Shown: positions 56,385 to 64,000 of the stretch, in pieces
How positions within the stretch are numbered: the first letter of the stretch is position 1
How the letters are laid out: each line of letters begins with the position of its first letter
Origin: Nostocales cyanobacterium HT-58-2
GTDB taxonomy: Bacteria > Cyanobacteriota > Cyanobacteriia > Cyanobacteriales > Nostocaceae
Assembly (NCBI GenBank): GCA_002163975.1
Contig: CP019636.1
Span: 2,827,001 to 2,891,000 of the forward strand
Direction: 5' to 3'
Length of the DNA: 64,000 nt
Position numbers and translations under genes: made by a program
The notes under the pieces: model-generated
What the model was told of the DNA's origin: nothing
Seen by the model: the letters and a program-made list of their open reading frames with translations, nothing else
Databases searched by the model: none

Positions 56385-58154
56385 TTAACGCCAGCCCAAC
56401 AAGCGCAACCCGGGAACAATGAGGTAATAACTCACCCCTAACCAGAAGCTAAGAAAGACGCCGACAAAACCAAAAAAAGTTGCTGGAAGCCATATCTCAT
56501 TCCAGTTAGGTAAACGGAAGAAGTCAAATATATTTGTTGGGAATCCTAAAAAAATTAAACCTGCAAAGACGACAGCGGTGCCAAATCCAGCTATTATTGC
56601 GTGAACGATATGATGGCTGCGAAGACCCAAACTTAGGGTGAGCAGAGAAACCGCAGCCAAAATTAATCCAACTAATGCTTCTCCTCCCTGTTGTGGCGTG
56701 ATGAATTGTAAAACTAACCAACCGAATCCATAACTGATAATACCCATGAATGATGTCACAAAAAACCGCCGCTTCTGACCAAAACCACCCGCAACTGTTA
56801 GTCCCCATGCGGTTCCCAAGCCAGCACCTAGAAATAAAAGAAGCTCTAACCCAGGAAGATCTGGAGTCTTGAGAACCAGTGCGGGTAGCTGATGAGACAA
56901 AAAGCGGGTAATTTCTTCGTCTATGGTTGTCTCTGATGCCAAAACAAACCCGGCTATTGCACCAAAACTAGCGCCTATACCAGTGAGCAGCATTGTCCAA
57001 AATGTGTCTAGACAGGCGAGTAAGACGGCGAAAATCGCTTTTAGTATAAATAGAGTCGTTTGACCTACGGCGTGAGCAGAAGTAGAAAATGCTTGCCCCA
57101 CAGAGTCCTCTACTTGGGATAATAACCCCTTTGCCTGTCCCCATCCTTGCCGAAAAGATTGCTCAATTTGGGACAAGAACCCTTTGTGTGGTGATACTTG
57201 GGAAATTGCGACGAGACGTTTTTGAAGGATTGCTGCATTCGCAGGGCGCGATCGCACATCCTCCTGTGTCATTTCATCTAGCAAATCTGCAAGTTGAGGA
57301 GTGACATTCAACCCCTTACGCCAAATCAACTCTCCAGTCACGGGATTTTCTAACTCACTGAGAGATTTGCCCGTCAACATCTCAATCATCGTTCGACCGA
57401 GAGCATAAAAATCAGCAGCAGGTCCGACGATACCTCCAGCAATTTGTTCTGGAGGACTATAACCAGAAGAATATAATCGAGTTGAGGACGGTTTGGAACC
57501 AAACAGTTGAGAACTAAATTGTTTTGCTCCACCAAAATCAATCAGTACAAGCTGATCCCCCTTTATTCCTCCCTTGTGATGAGAGGCTTGGGAGGTACGC
57601 AGCATTAAATTTGAAGGTTTTATATCGCGGTGAATGATCTTGTGTCTGTGTAACTCCTGTAAAATCTCCACAGCCTGGACAAGCCAGTTTAACACCCACT
57701 CCTCTTGACACCCTTGGGAATACTGCTGGAACACTTCCTCTAGAGTTTGACCGTTAATTTTTTCCATCACCAGACAACGAAACTGGCGAAGTTGTAAAGA
57801 CGCGCCATAGCGCATTTGTACATCTAGAGAAAAATATCCATCAGCATCAACCCTGGGAACACCCGGATGTCTCAAACTTCTTAAAACCGCCGCCTCTTGA
57901 GCAAACAATTCCAGCGCCTTTGGTGAACTTTCCACCAATACCTTTAGCACTTTTTCTGTTTGCGTCTTTTGGTCCCAAACCGTGTAAATTTGGGCAAAAC
58001 CACCCGAACCTAAACGCTGGAGTGGGATATAGCGGTCTAACAGCTGTAGCGGTGCGCCACAGGTTTGACAAAACTTGTTTCCCCAAGGCTGGGGATAAGG
58101 ACGTGGACAATCTGAGTTAATGCAATGAACTGCATTTTGATTGATGTGGAACAC
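56385..58154 (-). CDS. Membrane Ser/Thr protein kinase with zinc ribbon
   Basis: A 589-residue protein. Residues about 11-38 form a four-Cys zinc ribbon (CINSDC...FCQTC). The kinase domain spans about 43-325: glycine loop LGSGGFAQIY, catalytic loop HRDIKPSN, and the metal loop as DFGGAK. The C-terminal half (about 365-589) has six or so membrane helices. Such Hanks-type kinases are common in cyanobacteria and signal from the membrane. The kinase motifs appear intact. Confidence 0.93.
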   Translation of the reverse strand: MFHINQNAVHCINSDCPRPYPQPWGNKFCQTCGAPLQLLDRYIPLQRLGSGGFAQIYTVWDQKTQTEKVLKVLVESSPKALELFAQEAAVLRSLRHPGVPRVDADGYFSLDVQMRYGASLQLRQFRCLVMEKINGQTLEEVFQQYSQGCQEEWVLNWLVQAVEILQELHRHKIIHRDIKPSNLMLRTSQASHHKGGIKGDQLVLIDFGGAKQFSSQLFGSKPSSTRLYSSGYSPPEQIAGGIVGPAADFYALGRTMIEMLTGKSLSELENPVTGELIWRKGLNVTPQLADLLDEMTQEDVRSRPANAAILQKRLVAISQVSPHKGFLSQIEQSFRQGWGQAKGLLSQVEDSVGQAFSTSAHAVGQTTLFILKAIFAVLLACLDTFWTMLLTGIGASFGAIAGFVLASETTIDEEITRFLSHQLPALVLKTPDLPGLELLLFLGAGLGTAWGLTVAGGFGQKRRFFVTSFMGIISYGFGWLVLQFITPQQGGEALVGLILAAVSLLTLSLGLRSHHIVHAIIAGFGTAVVFAGLIFLGFPTNIFDFFRLPNWNEIWLPATFFGFVGVFLSFWLGVSYYLIVPGLRLLGWR

Positions 58155-58270
58155 AAGCGCTCAAAGACATAGCCTGAGTCGATTGTACATAAATGCGGGC
58201 TGGAAAATGGTTCGTCGTTAGTAGTTGGTCATTAGTAATGAGCCACTCATCACTAACAATTGCCTATTCT

Positions 58271-59875
58271 CTAACAGTTCCATCCTTCCCAAGTAATGGG
58301 AATGGCACATTCTGATAACAAGGACAAATTATCATTGTTGCTGGGGGTTTCTTCATCCAAGACTTTGACAACTTTGTTATAAATGTCTTCCGCCTGTTGT
58401 GGAGAATCGCCTATGCTGGTCAATCCTAACTTGCCAAACTGAGAAAGACAACCCATCAAATGAAATACTGTTCCTGTCTCGGTTCCAGTGTCAAAATGCA
58501 GCCTGTGATGAGCGACAATATCCATTAAATCGTTAGGGAGAAGCCCCCGATAGCGGTCTTTTTGTAGGTTGTCAGTGGCAATGTAGTATTTGGGACGCCC
58601 ATGCTGACTGTAAAATAAACCCGTCGAAAGGTCATAGCGACCGTTCGTCATTAATTTTAGGGTCATTAAGGGATGAGTTGTACCACCTTTACGCAGGTTA
58701 ATTTCTATCGCTTGCATCTCCCACTGTCCATTTCCTGGGTCAACAGCGATAAAATCAACTCCAAATCTTTCCAATGCACCTTTTGCTGCCAAATTTCTGC
58801 CAATTTTTAACCCTAATTGCTGCAATTGCAGTCGGTAGGCTTCATCTGCAGGAAACCGACAACCTAGATAAATCTGACCGTCTGGTCCTCCAAGAATTTG
58901 GTCGTGGGTTGAGAGAATTTCCACGTCGCCACTGGGTGTGATGCGTCCTTGGACACTGGGCGATCGCTTGATTTCTCCTTCTACGAACGCCTCAACAATG
59001 GCTCCCAACTCGCAAATCCGTCCAGAAAAATTCTCCCAATTTTCTTCTTTTGCCTGAAAACGCATCCTCACGAAGCCCTCTTTCATCGCTGCGACTCGTT
59101 CGTTATGAGAACCACCAGGAGGTGCTAAATTTAAAATTGGTCTTAAGTCTAAAAGTGCATTTCCTTCACCAGAGATTCCTTCGTTGAGTTTTACCACCAT
59201 CCGTTGCAAGGTTGGCTGGCGTTCCCACAAATCAGCGGCGGCTTGAGCCAAATCTAATTCGCTCCAAACTCTTTCGCTACCATCTGGATGTGGAACATGA
59301 CTTTCAGCAAAAATCTCTCGGCTACCACTTTTTGTCCCCCAAATTTGCAAATCAGGCGCAGCAGCGTATAAAGGGACTCCTAATTTGAGTGACAATTGTG
59401 CCTCTAATTGAGTGGCATTATAGCACACCATAAATGATTTGTCGAGCCTCAAAGCTTGACGAATCCGTGATATCAGGCGGGGACGTTCCAAAATCTTTTG
59501 CGTTAGAGGCTTGAGAGAGGTATCGTAAGTTGAAAGTAGGAGTAAGCGATTGCGAGCATGAGAAAAGGGAATTCCCGGTAGTAATTGCAGATAGTAATCA
59601 ATGATACTAGGATGCAAGGGTAATGATGTAACGTAAATCAGCCTATTGCGGGGATTCTGCAGACGAATGAGGGAAAACAGCAGCCGTTCTTCGTAATGTT
59701 CGCAACCATCGACCTTTCTGAGCTCGCGCTGGTCGATACTAAGGGAGGGAATGATTAAAATATCAGCATCACTGTTATCGAATGTTTCAACTGTTCTCCA
59801 ACGTTCGCCCAAAGTTGATTGAAGCTGTCGAAACTTATCTGTTTCTTCTAAATCAGAAATATTAAGCATTTGCAT
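58271..59875 (-). CDS. ATP-grasp peptide ligase, PGM1-related
   Basis: A 534-residue protein whose C-terminal two thirds resemble the ATP-grasp ligase group around PGM1: KLNEGISGEGNA (nucleotide binding), then GVDFIAVDPGNGQWEMQ and IEINLRKGGTTHP (metal-binding Glu/Asn). PGM1-type enzymes join amino acids or carboxylates. The substrate here is unknown, and no peptide-biosynthesis cluster surrounds it. It starts at ATG 59875. Confidence 0.8.
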   Translation of the reverse strand: MQMLNISDLEETDKFRQLQSTLGERWRTVETFDNSDADILIIPSLSIDQRELRKVDGCEHYEERLLFSLIRLQNPRNRLIYVTSLPLHPSIIDYYLQLLPGIPFSHARNRLLLLSTYDTSLKPLTQKILERPRLISRIRQALRLDKSFMVCYNATQLEAQLSLKLGVPLYAAAPDLQIWGTKSGSREIFAESHVPHPDGSERVWSELDLAQAAADLWERQPTLQRMVVKLNEGISGEGNALLDLRPILNLAPPGGSHNERVAAMKEGFVRMRFQAKEENWENFSGRICELGAIVEAFVEGEIKRSPSVQGRITPSGDVEILSTHDQILGGPDGQIYLGCRFPADEAYRLQLQQLGLKIGRNLAAKGALERFGVDFIAVDPGNGQWEMQAIEINLRKGGTTHPLMTLKLMTNGRYDLSTGLFYSQHGRPKYYIATDNLQKDRYRGLLPNDLMDIVAHHRLHFDTGTETGTVFHLMGCLSQFGKLGLTSIGDSPQQAEDIYNKVVKVLDEETPSNNDNLSLLSECAIPITWEGWNC

Positions 59876-60362
59876 AATAATAGCCCTGCCTTACTCCCTC
59901 TAGCACTGTCTAACTCTGGTATATCCTAATTAATGTTGGTATGCCGAACATGTGCAACACTTCTTTTACATACGGCTTTCCATCTTATGATTTCTACTAT
60001 CAAAGGGAGAAATAAACAGAGAACTCAATAATTCGTAAAGAATGGGAAGCCAGGAAAAAAGTGATAATGACTTATTTTATACAAATTATTTTTACGTCCT
60101 AAGATTGATTAATTTTGAGTTTGTTTACATCTAAAGAGCGATAAATTCAGGTCAAACAAAAGTTAATTTAAGAAGCAAATGAAAGATTCCAAACTTTCGT
60201 TTCGGTAGAGTAGTGTTCAATTGTCAAATAAAGAGCGTGCGTCAGGTGTGTGAGGAAAATTAATAGCAGTTATGTACAGTTGCTTTGGCAATAAGTACGA
60301 TAGGCTTCAAATGGGGGAAAGCCTAAACTGATAAATGGCAATTGAGAGCGAACACAAAAATT
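59876..60362. other. Gene-free intergenic region
   Basis: No ORF, RNA gene or strong repeat is supported between the divergent ligase and dehydrogenase genes. It should contain both promoters. The sequence is AT-rich with scattered T-runs. Confidence 0.3.
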
Positions 60363-60393
60363 AAACCTTGGATTGAATTATCGGTCCAAGGTT
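60363..60393 (+). promoter_or_regulatory. Hairpin in the leader of the SDR gene
   Basis: AAACCTTGG and CCAAGGTTT are 9-bp arms around a 13-base loop, followed by AGTTTTG. It lies 53 bp before the start codon and could act as an attenuator or as a terminator for an upstream transcript. Confidence 0.45.
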
Positions 60394-60445
60394 TAGTTTT
60401 GAAATGCAATTTTTTAGTGAGTTTATTTTTAGGAAGAATGATATC

Positions 60446-61300
60446 ATGCCAGAAGAACAATTACAGCCACCCCAAACTCAGGAACCACCAGGCGTTGAAT
60501 CACAAATGACGCCGAAACCCAAATCAGATGATGCTCAGTATCAAGGCTGTGACAAGTTAAAAGACAAAGTCGCCTTGATTACAGGTGGAGATAGTGGTAT
60601 TGGTCGTGCAGTGGCGATCGCATTTGCAAAAGAAGGAGCAGATGTGGCAATAGTATACCTCAAGGAACATGAGGATGCTAAAGAAACAAAACACTTAGTT
60701 GAAGCACAAGGGCGTCGTGCTGTTGCTATAGCAGGTGACATTGGTGATGAAGCTTTTTGTCAACAAGCTGTACAACAAACTATCGATGAGTTTGGCAAGC
60801 TGGATATTTTAGTTAACAATGCTGCTGAACAGCATCCAAAACAAAGCATTGAGGAGATTAGCAAAGAGCAATTAGAGCGAACTTTCCGCACAAATATTTT
60901 CTCAATGTTTTTCTTAACTAAAGCAGCACTGAAGCACCTCAAACAAGGAAGTGCCATTATCAACACCACATCAGTGACAGCTTATAAAGGAAGCCAAGAA
61001 CTTTTGGATTACTCTGCCACAAAAGGTGCGATCGTTGCCTTCACGCGTTCCTTATCACAAAATTTAGTATCCAAGGGAATTCGCGTCAATGGCGTAGCTC
61101 CAGGTCCAATTTGGACACCTTTAATACCCTCAACTTTTCCAGAAGAGAAAGTTGAAACTTTTGGCAAACAAGTCCCAATGCAAAGAGCCGGACAACCTGA
61201 AGAAGTTGCACCAAGCTATGTCTTTTTAGCCTCAGATGACTCCTCTTATTTTACTGGTCAAGTTTTACACCCCAATGGTGGTACAGTGGTCAACGCCTAA
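60446..61300 (+). CDS. SDR-family oxidoreductase
   Basis: A 284-residue short-chain dehydrogenase from ATG 60446 (AGGAAG nearby; the frame also opens at 60404). NAD(P) binding: TGGDSGIGRA. Other motifs: VNNAAEQ, the catalytic Ser in NTTSVTAY, and YSATK. The Gln/Pro-rich N-terminal extension and the GGDSGIGRAVA motif match the YhdF/YghA-type group, linked to general stress. Substrate unknown. Confidence 0.9.
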   Translation: MPEEQLQPPQTQEPPGVESQMTPKPKSDDAQYQGCDKLKDKVALITGGDSGIGRAVAIAFAKEGADVAIVYLKEHEDAKETKHLVEAQGRRAVAIAGDIGDEAFCQQAVQQTIDEFGKLDILVNNAAEQHPKQSIEEISKEQLERTFRTNIFSMFFLTKAALKHLKQGSAIINTTSVTAYKGSQELLDYSATKGAIVAFTRSLSQNLVSKGIRVNGVAPGPIWTPLIPSTFPEEKVETFGKQVPMQRAGQPEEVAPSYVFLASDDSSYFTGQVLHPNGGTVVNA

Positions 61301-61474
61301 AAGGTTAAGAGTCATTTTAAAGTATAGATTATGAATTATAGAATTTTTTATCATTTATAATCTATACTTAACATTTTTATCTTCTCATGATTTTCCATAA
61401 ACCATAGGGAGGATGAATTTATACGGAAATTCATCGATAATTTAGCAAAGAAACGTTATTGAAATAATACAGAT

Positions 61475-61732
61475 ATGGCATCCCAAACACCACTTCAAGG
61501 CACCGAATTAGTAGATTGTGCAAGAGCGAATGCCAAGCAGGGAATAAAAACTGCAGCTTACTATTGTGGCTATGGAGATGACCTCAACACCTTTGCACAA
61601 GAACTACGGAAAGCCTGTGAGGAAATGAATTTACAAGTTAAAGAACTCACAGAACTGATTACTGACCAGGATATGATACTAAATTTGGGGACTGGCGAAA
61701 TCGTTGCTCCAGATACAGCATCAAACCTATAA
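61475..61732 (+). CDS. Small hypothetical protein
   Basis: An 85-residue protein starting MASQTPLQGTELVDCARANA. It is soluble and helical with two Cys (DCARAN and YYCGYG). It follows the SDR gene by 174 bp on the same strand and ends before a strong terminator, so it may share its transcript. No known domain. Confidence 0.6.
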   Translation: MASQTPLQGTELVDCARANAKQGIKTAAYYCGYGDDLNTFAQELRKACEEMNLQVKELTELITDQDMILNLGTGEIVAPDTASNL

Positions 61733-61749
61733 AAATGAGGAATTCTGTT

Positions 61750-61790
61750 AGGAATTATGAATGATAAAAATTCATAATTCCTCATTTTTT
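61750..61790. terminator. Bidirectional terminator
   Basis: A perfect 13-bp inverted repeat AGGAATTATGAAT...ATTCATAATTCCT (61750-61762/61770-61782) is followed by CATTTTTT. It lies between the convergent small gene and the DMFase-like gene and can serve both. Confidence 0.85.
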
Positions 61791-63435
61791 ATTTACACCC
61801 CATCTTGGCAAAAATATTACGCGTGATAGCTTGTGCATCAGTATTAAAAACAGAGGGGCGTAGTTGCGGTGCATTGTAATCATCTAACCCCCAACTCCAT
61901 TGCATAGAGCCAGTCGCAAACACAGTTGCTCCTGAATCTGCTGTGTAAATAGTCATGTCTGCGTATCGAATGCCTTTACGATAACGATAAGGTGAATGGG
62001 CTATACGGATGGTATTGGCTGGGGCGTTACGAAACATCCGATCAACTTCGTAGCCCAAGAGTCCCTCAAGGCGCATTTCCTTATCAGGGACTTTCAGATT
62101 GGTGTGTACGAACGCTTGAGTATTGCTTCGACCCAATTGTGTATTGGCAAGTAGCCAATCTGGGGCTGTATGATCGATGACAATATCAGCGTTTACCTGA
62201 AATGTCTCGTACATAACTCCAATGAGAGCATCCTCTGGTAAGCTGAGAGGTTTTGCTCGCCAACGCGTTGTCACTAGGTTATCGTTGTTAGGATCGCTGT
62301 CGCGAGCAAAGGGATCTAGGGCAGCGCTTTCTTTGTATGTCACAATGGTGCGATTAAGCTGTCCAGTCAAACGGCTGGGCTCAAAGCGAATTTGCCAATA
62401 GCAGGTATTGGAAGAAAAAAAGCCAAGACTGACACCAGATTCTCTTGCCTTCTCCACATTTTGCCGCATATTCCACGACCAGTATTCATCATGACCAACT
62501 GAAAGAAAAGCCTTATGCGATAGCAGCATTGGTTGACCTGTAGAGTAGTCAATGTGGTTTTCGTGGGTGTCAATGTCTGTACAGTAAGTGACATCGTAGC
62601 CTTCTTGTTCTAGCCACCGCACCATGTTATATTCCCACCCAGCACTGGAGGTTCTTCTTTTTGGTTGAAAGTTAGTTAAAAATTCGCCTGCTCCCACTCC
62701 GTAAGAAGCTTTCAGGTTAGGACTAGCAGCATATGGACGGTTGAAGGAAACTTTGTATGCTTGTTTCCCACGACTATTCCACCGATAAAGGGACATCCCA
62801 CCCCAATTATTATACGCTTGATAGGTCGTAACGCTTGATTGAAATAGGATATCAGAAACTCGGCTATCATCGCGTACGACAAAAATCATGTAGCTTTGCT
62901 TACCGCTTTTGCTTGCGGTGAGTTTTGCTAAGTAAATACCACTTGCCCACTGTGATGAGTCTTTTGGGTTGTCAGGGATTTTTAAAACATATGGATTCTT
63001 CCAATCACATTCAATCAACCCAGTCGCTTGATCCACAAGTGGTGGTGGTTGACGGACTCCCTTGCGTGTTATTGCTGGTGCGACTCGCCGTCCTCCGGCA
63101 CCACCATACCAGCCCATACGGAAAATTTCAATCGTATAGCTAGGTTCTTTTGTGTTGACAAAAAACTTAATTTCGTCACCACGATTCACACTACTGAGTG
63201 AAGCATAACCTTCAATTTCCCGCTTAGTAGAAGGGTTGGTTAACTGCCAATCCGTGGTACCTGGTTTCAGATTTTCAATAGTTATCGGATTGCTTCTATA
63301 GTTTAATTTTGAGTTTAATTTTGGTGTATTTACAGCTTGGTTAACATCTAGAAAAGAAACCGTAGTAACGATGAGTGTGAATATTGCTATTAATAGCACT
63401 CTGATAACTGAGTTTAACTGTTTTTTCAAGAACAT
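61789..63435 (-). CDS. N,N-dimethylformamidase beta-subunit-like exported protein
   Basis: A 548-residue protein with an N-terminal membrane segment or signal (VIRVLLIAIFTLIVTTVSFL). The next ~500 residues match the DMFase large-subunit C-terminal-like domain: FRMGWYGGAGGR, YQAYNNWGGMSLY, LSVGHDEYWSWNMRQNVE, FFSSNTCYWQIRF. Enzymes of this family hydrolyse amides, but most cyanobacterial members are uncharacterised. It is probably exported. Confidence 0.85.
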   Translation of the reverse strand: MFLKKQLNSVIRVLLIAIFTLIVTTVSFLDVNQAVNTPKLNSKLNYRSNPITIENLKPGTTDWQLTNPSTKREIEGYASLSSVNRGDEIKFFVNTKEPSYTIEIFRMGWYGGAGGRRVAPAITRKGVRQPPPLVDQATGLIECDWKNPYVLKIPDNPKDSSQWASGIYLAKLTASKSGKQSYMIFVVRDDSRVSDILFQSSVTTYQAYNNWGGMSLYRWNSRGKQAYKVSFNRPYAASPNLKASYGVGAGEFLTNFQPKRRTSSAGWEYNMVRWLEQEGYDVTYCTDIDTHENHIDYSTGQPMLLSHKAFLSVGHDEYWSWNMRQNVEKARESGVSLGFFSSNTCYWQIRFEPSRLTGQLNRTIVTYKESAALDPFARDSDPNNDNLVTTRWRAKPLSLPEDALIGVMYETFQVNADIVIDHTAPDWLLANTQLGRSNTQAFVHTNLKVPDKEMRLEGLLGYEVDRMFRNAPANTIRIAHSPYRYRKGIRYADMTIYTADSGATVFATGSMQWSWGLDDYNAPQLRPSVFNTDAQAITRNIFAKMGCK

Positions 63436-63612
63436 TTTGACTCAAAAGAATTTGTATCGCTTAAATTGCGACTCATTGTATTTTGTCATTTTTCTTTAAA
63501 AATAAAAATAAGAATAAGAAGATTTCGGTGAAGAACTCCTAGAAGTCAAGAGTGAGGAGTGGTAAAAGAAGAATTTTGAATCAAGACTTGATTCTGAGTT
63601 CTTCCTCGTAAC

Positions 63613-64000
63613 TCAAATTCTTAAAATGACCCGCGCTAAACTGAAATAAATTAAAACACCCAAAACATCCACTGCTGTGGTAATAAATGGTGCTGACATC
63701 AATGCCGGATCTAAACGCAGTAAGCGGAACAAAAACGGCAATGCAGAACCAGAAACGGAAGCTAAAATCGAAATAGCGACAAGACTGATTCCTACCGCGA
63801 TCGCCACTTCTAAATTCTTTTGTAGGAAGAAAGCCCACACTGTAGCGATCACCCCTAATATTCCTCCCAACAAGGCACCTGCAAATGCTTCTCGTCCAAT
63901 CACTTGGAATGCTCCTAGGGCACGAATTTCATCAGTGTTCATCCCACGAATCACCACTGTGGAAGATTGCGCCCCCACATTCCCGCCAGTACCAGTTAAC
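63613..64000 (-). CDS. mgtE: MgtE-type Mg2+ transporter, C-terminal part
   Basis: The frame is open to the window edge and encodes at least 129 residues: GTGGNVGAQSSTVVIRGMN, then three membrane helices ending LARVILRI. GNVGAQSSTVVIRG is the signature of the MgtE pore domain. The CBS and N-terminal parts lie beyond 64000. Confidence 0.92.
   Translation of the reverse strand, partial: LTGTGGNVGAQSSTVVIRGMNTDEIRALGAFQVIGREAFAGALLGGILGVIATVWAFFLQKNLEVAIAVGISLVAISILASVSGSALPFLFRLLRLDPALMSAPFITTAVDVLGVLIYFSLARVILRI

Overview
The window comes from a filamentous, probably Nostocales-type cyanobacterium. The octamer GCGATCGC (HIP1) recurs throughout, and the gene families are typical of that group: TPR-CHAT, pentapeptide repeats, a membrane Ser/Thr kinase, a PGM1-like ATP-grasp ligase, an ssl1498-type light-harvesting-like protein and a NACHT/TRADD-associated pair. 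The two ends look like ordinary chromosome. The left end (1-5.2 kb) holds a TPR-CHAT gene broken by two single-base insertions, a secreted protein and a membrane protein. The right end (54-64 kb) holds an M20 hydrolase, pentapeptide protein, kinase, ATP-grasp enzyme, SDR, DMFase-like protein and the end of mgtE.

The middle, 6963-53515, is an accessory island bounded by two inverted copies of a 3.7-kb transposon (serine resolvase, TniA-like, TniB-like). Copy 2 (49803-53515) is intact; copy 1 (6963-10671) has a 4-bp deletion in tniA. An ABC-transporter gene stops exactly at copy 2. The sequence outside the far end of copy 1, once an IS630 is removed, gives its stop codon and repeats CTAAT, so the 39 kb between the copies has probably been inverted by recombination.

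Inside the island from left to right: a MarR regulator and the stub of its disrupted neighbour; a group II intron tail; a GIY-YIG-type protein; a plasmid-like parA locus with a 38-bp palindrome; a nest of insertion sequences (IS5 containing a 154-bp MITE that carries an IS110 on each tip); small decayed genes; a HigBA-type toxin-antitoxin pair; a pentapeptide protein with a TIR/deoxyribosyltransferase-like tail; a replication-like winged-helix gene; a NACHT NTPase with a 42-bp repeat, beside a divergent TRADD-N-associated membrane protein; a gene split by an IS4-like element plus a third IS110; a ParDE-like pair whose toxin has an amber codon; a tyrosine recombinase; and a methylation-type defence operon (PLD-SNF2 helicase, PIN/UPF0175 pair, DUF1156 methylase, small protein, truncated DUF499 ATPase).

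The most striking signal is that all three 1669-bp IS110 copies sit on the tip of the same 16-bp terminal inverted repeat, one at the end of a full IS4-like element and two at the two ends of the MITE. The 238-bp non-coding leader of the IS110 repeats both the target-side sequence (ATGTGAG) and its own right-end sequence (TTGAGAG). This is what a bridge RNA aimed at transposon termini would look like.
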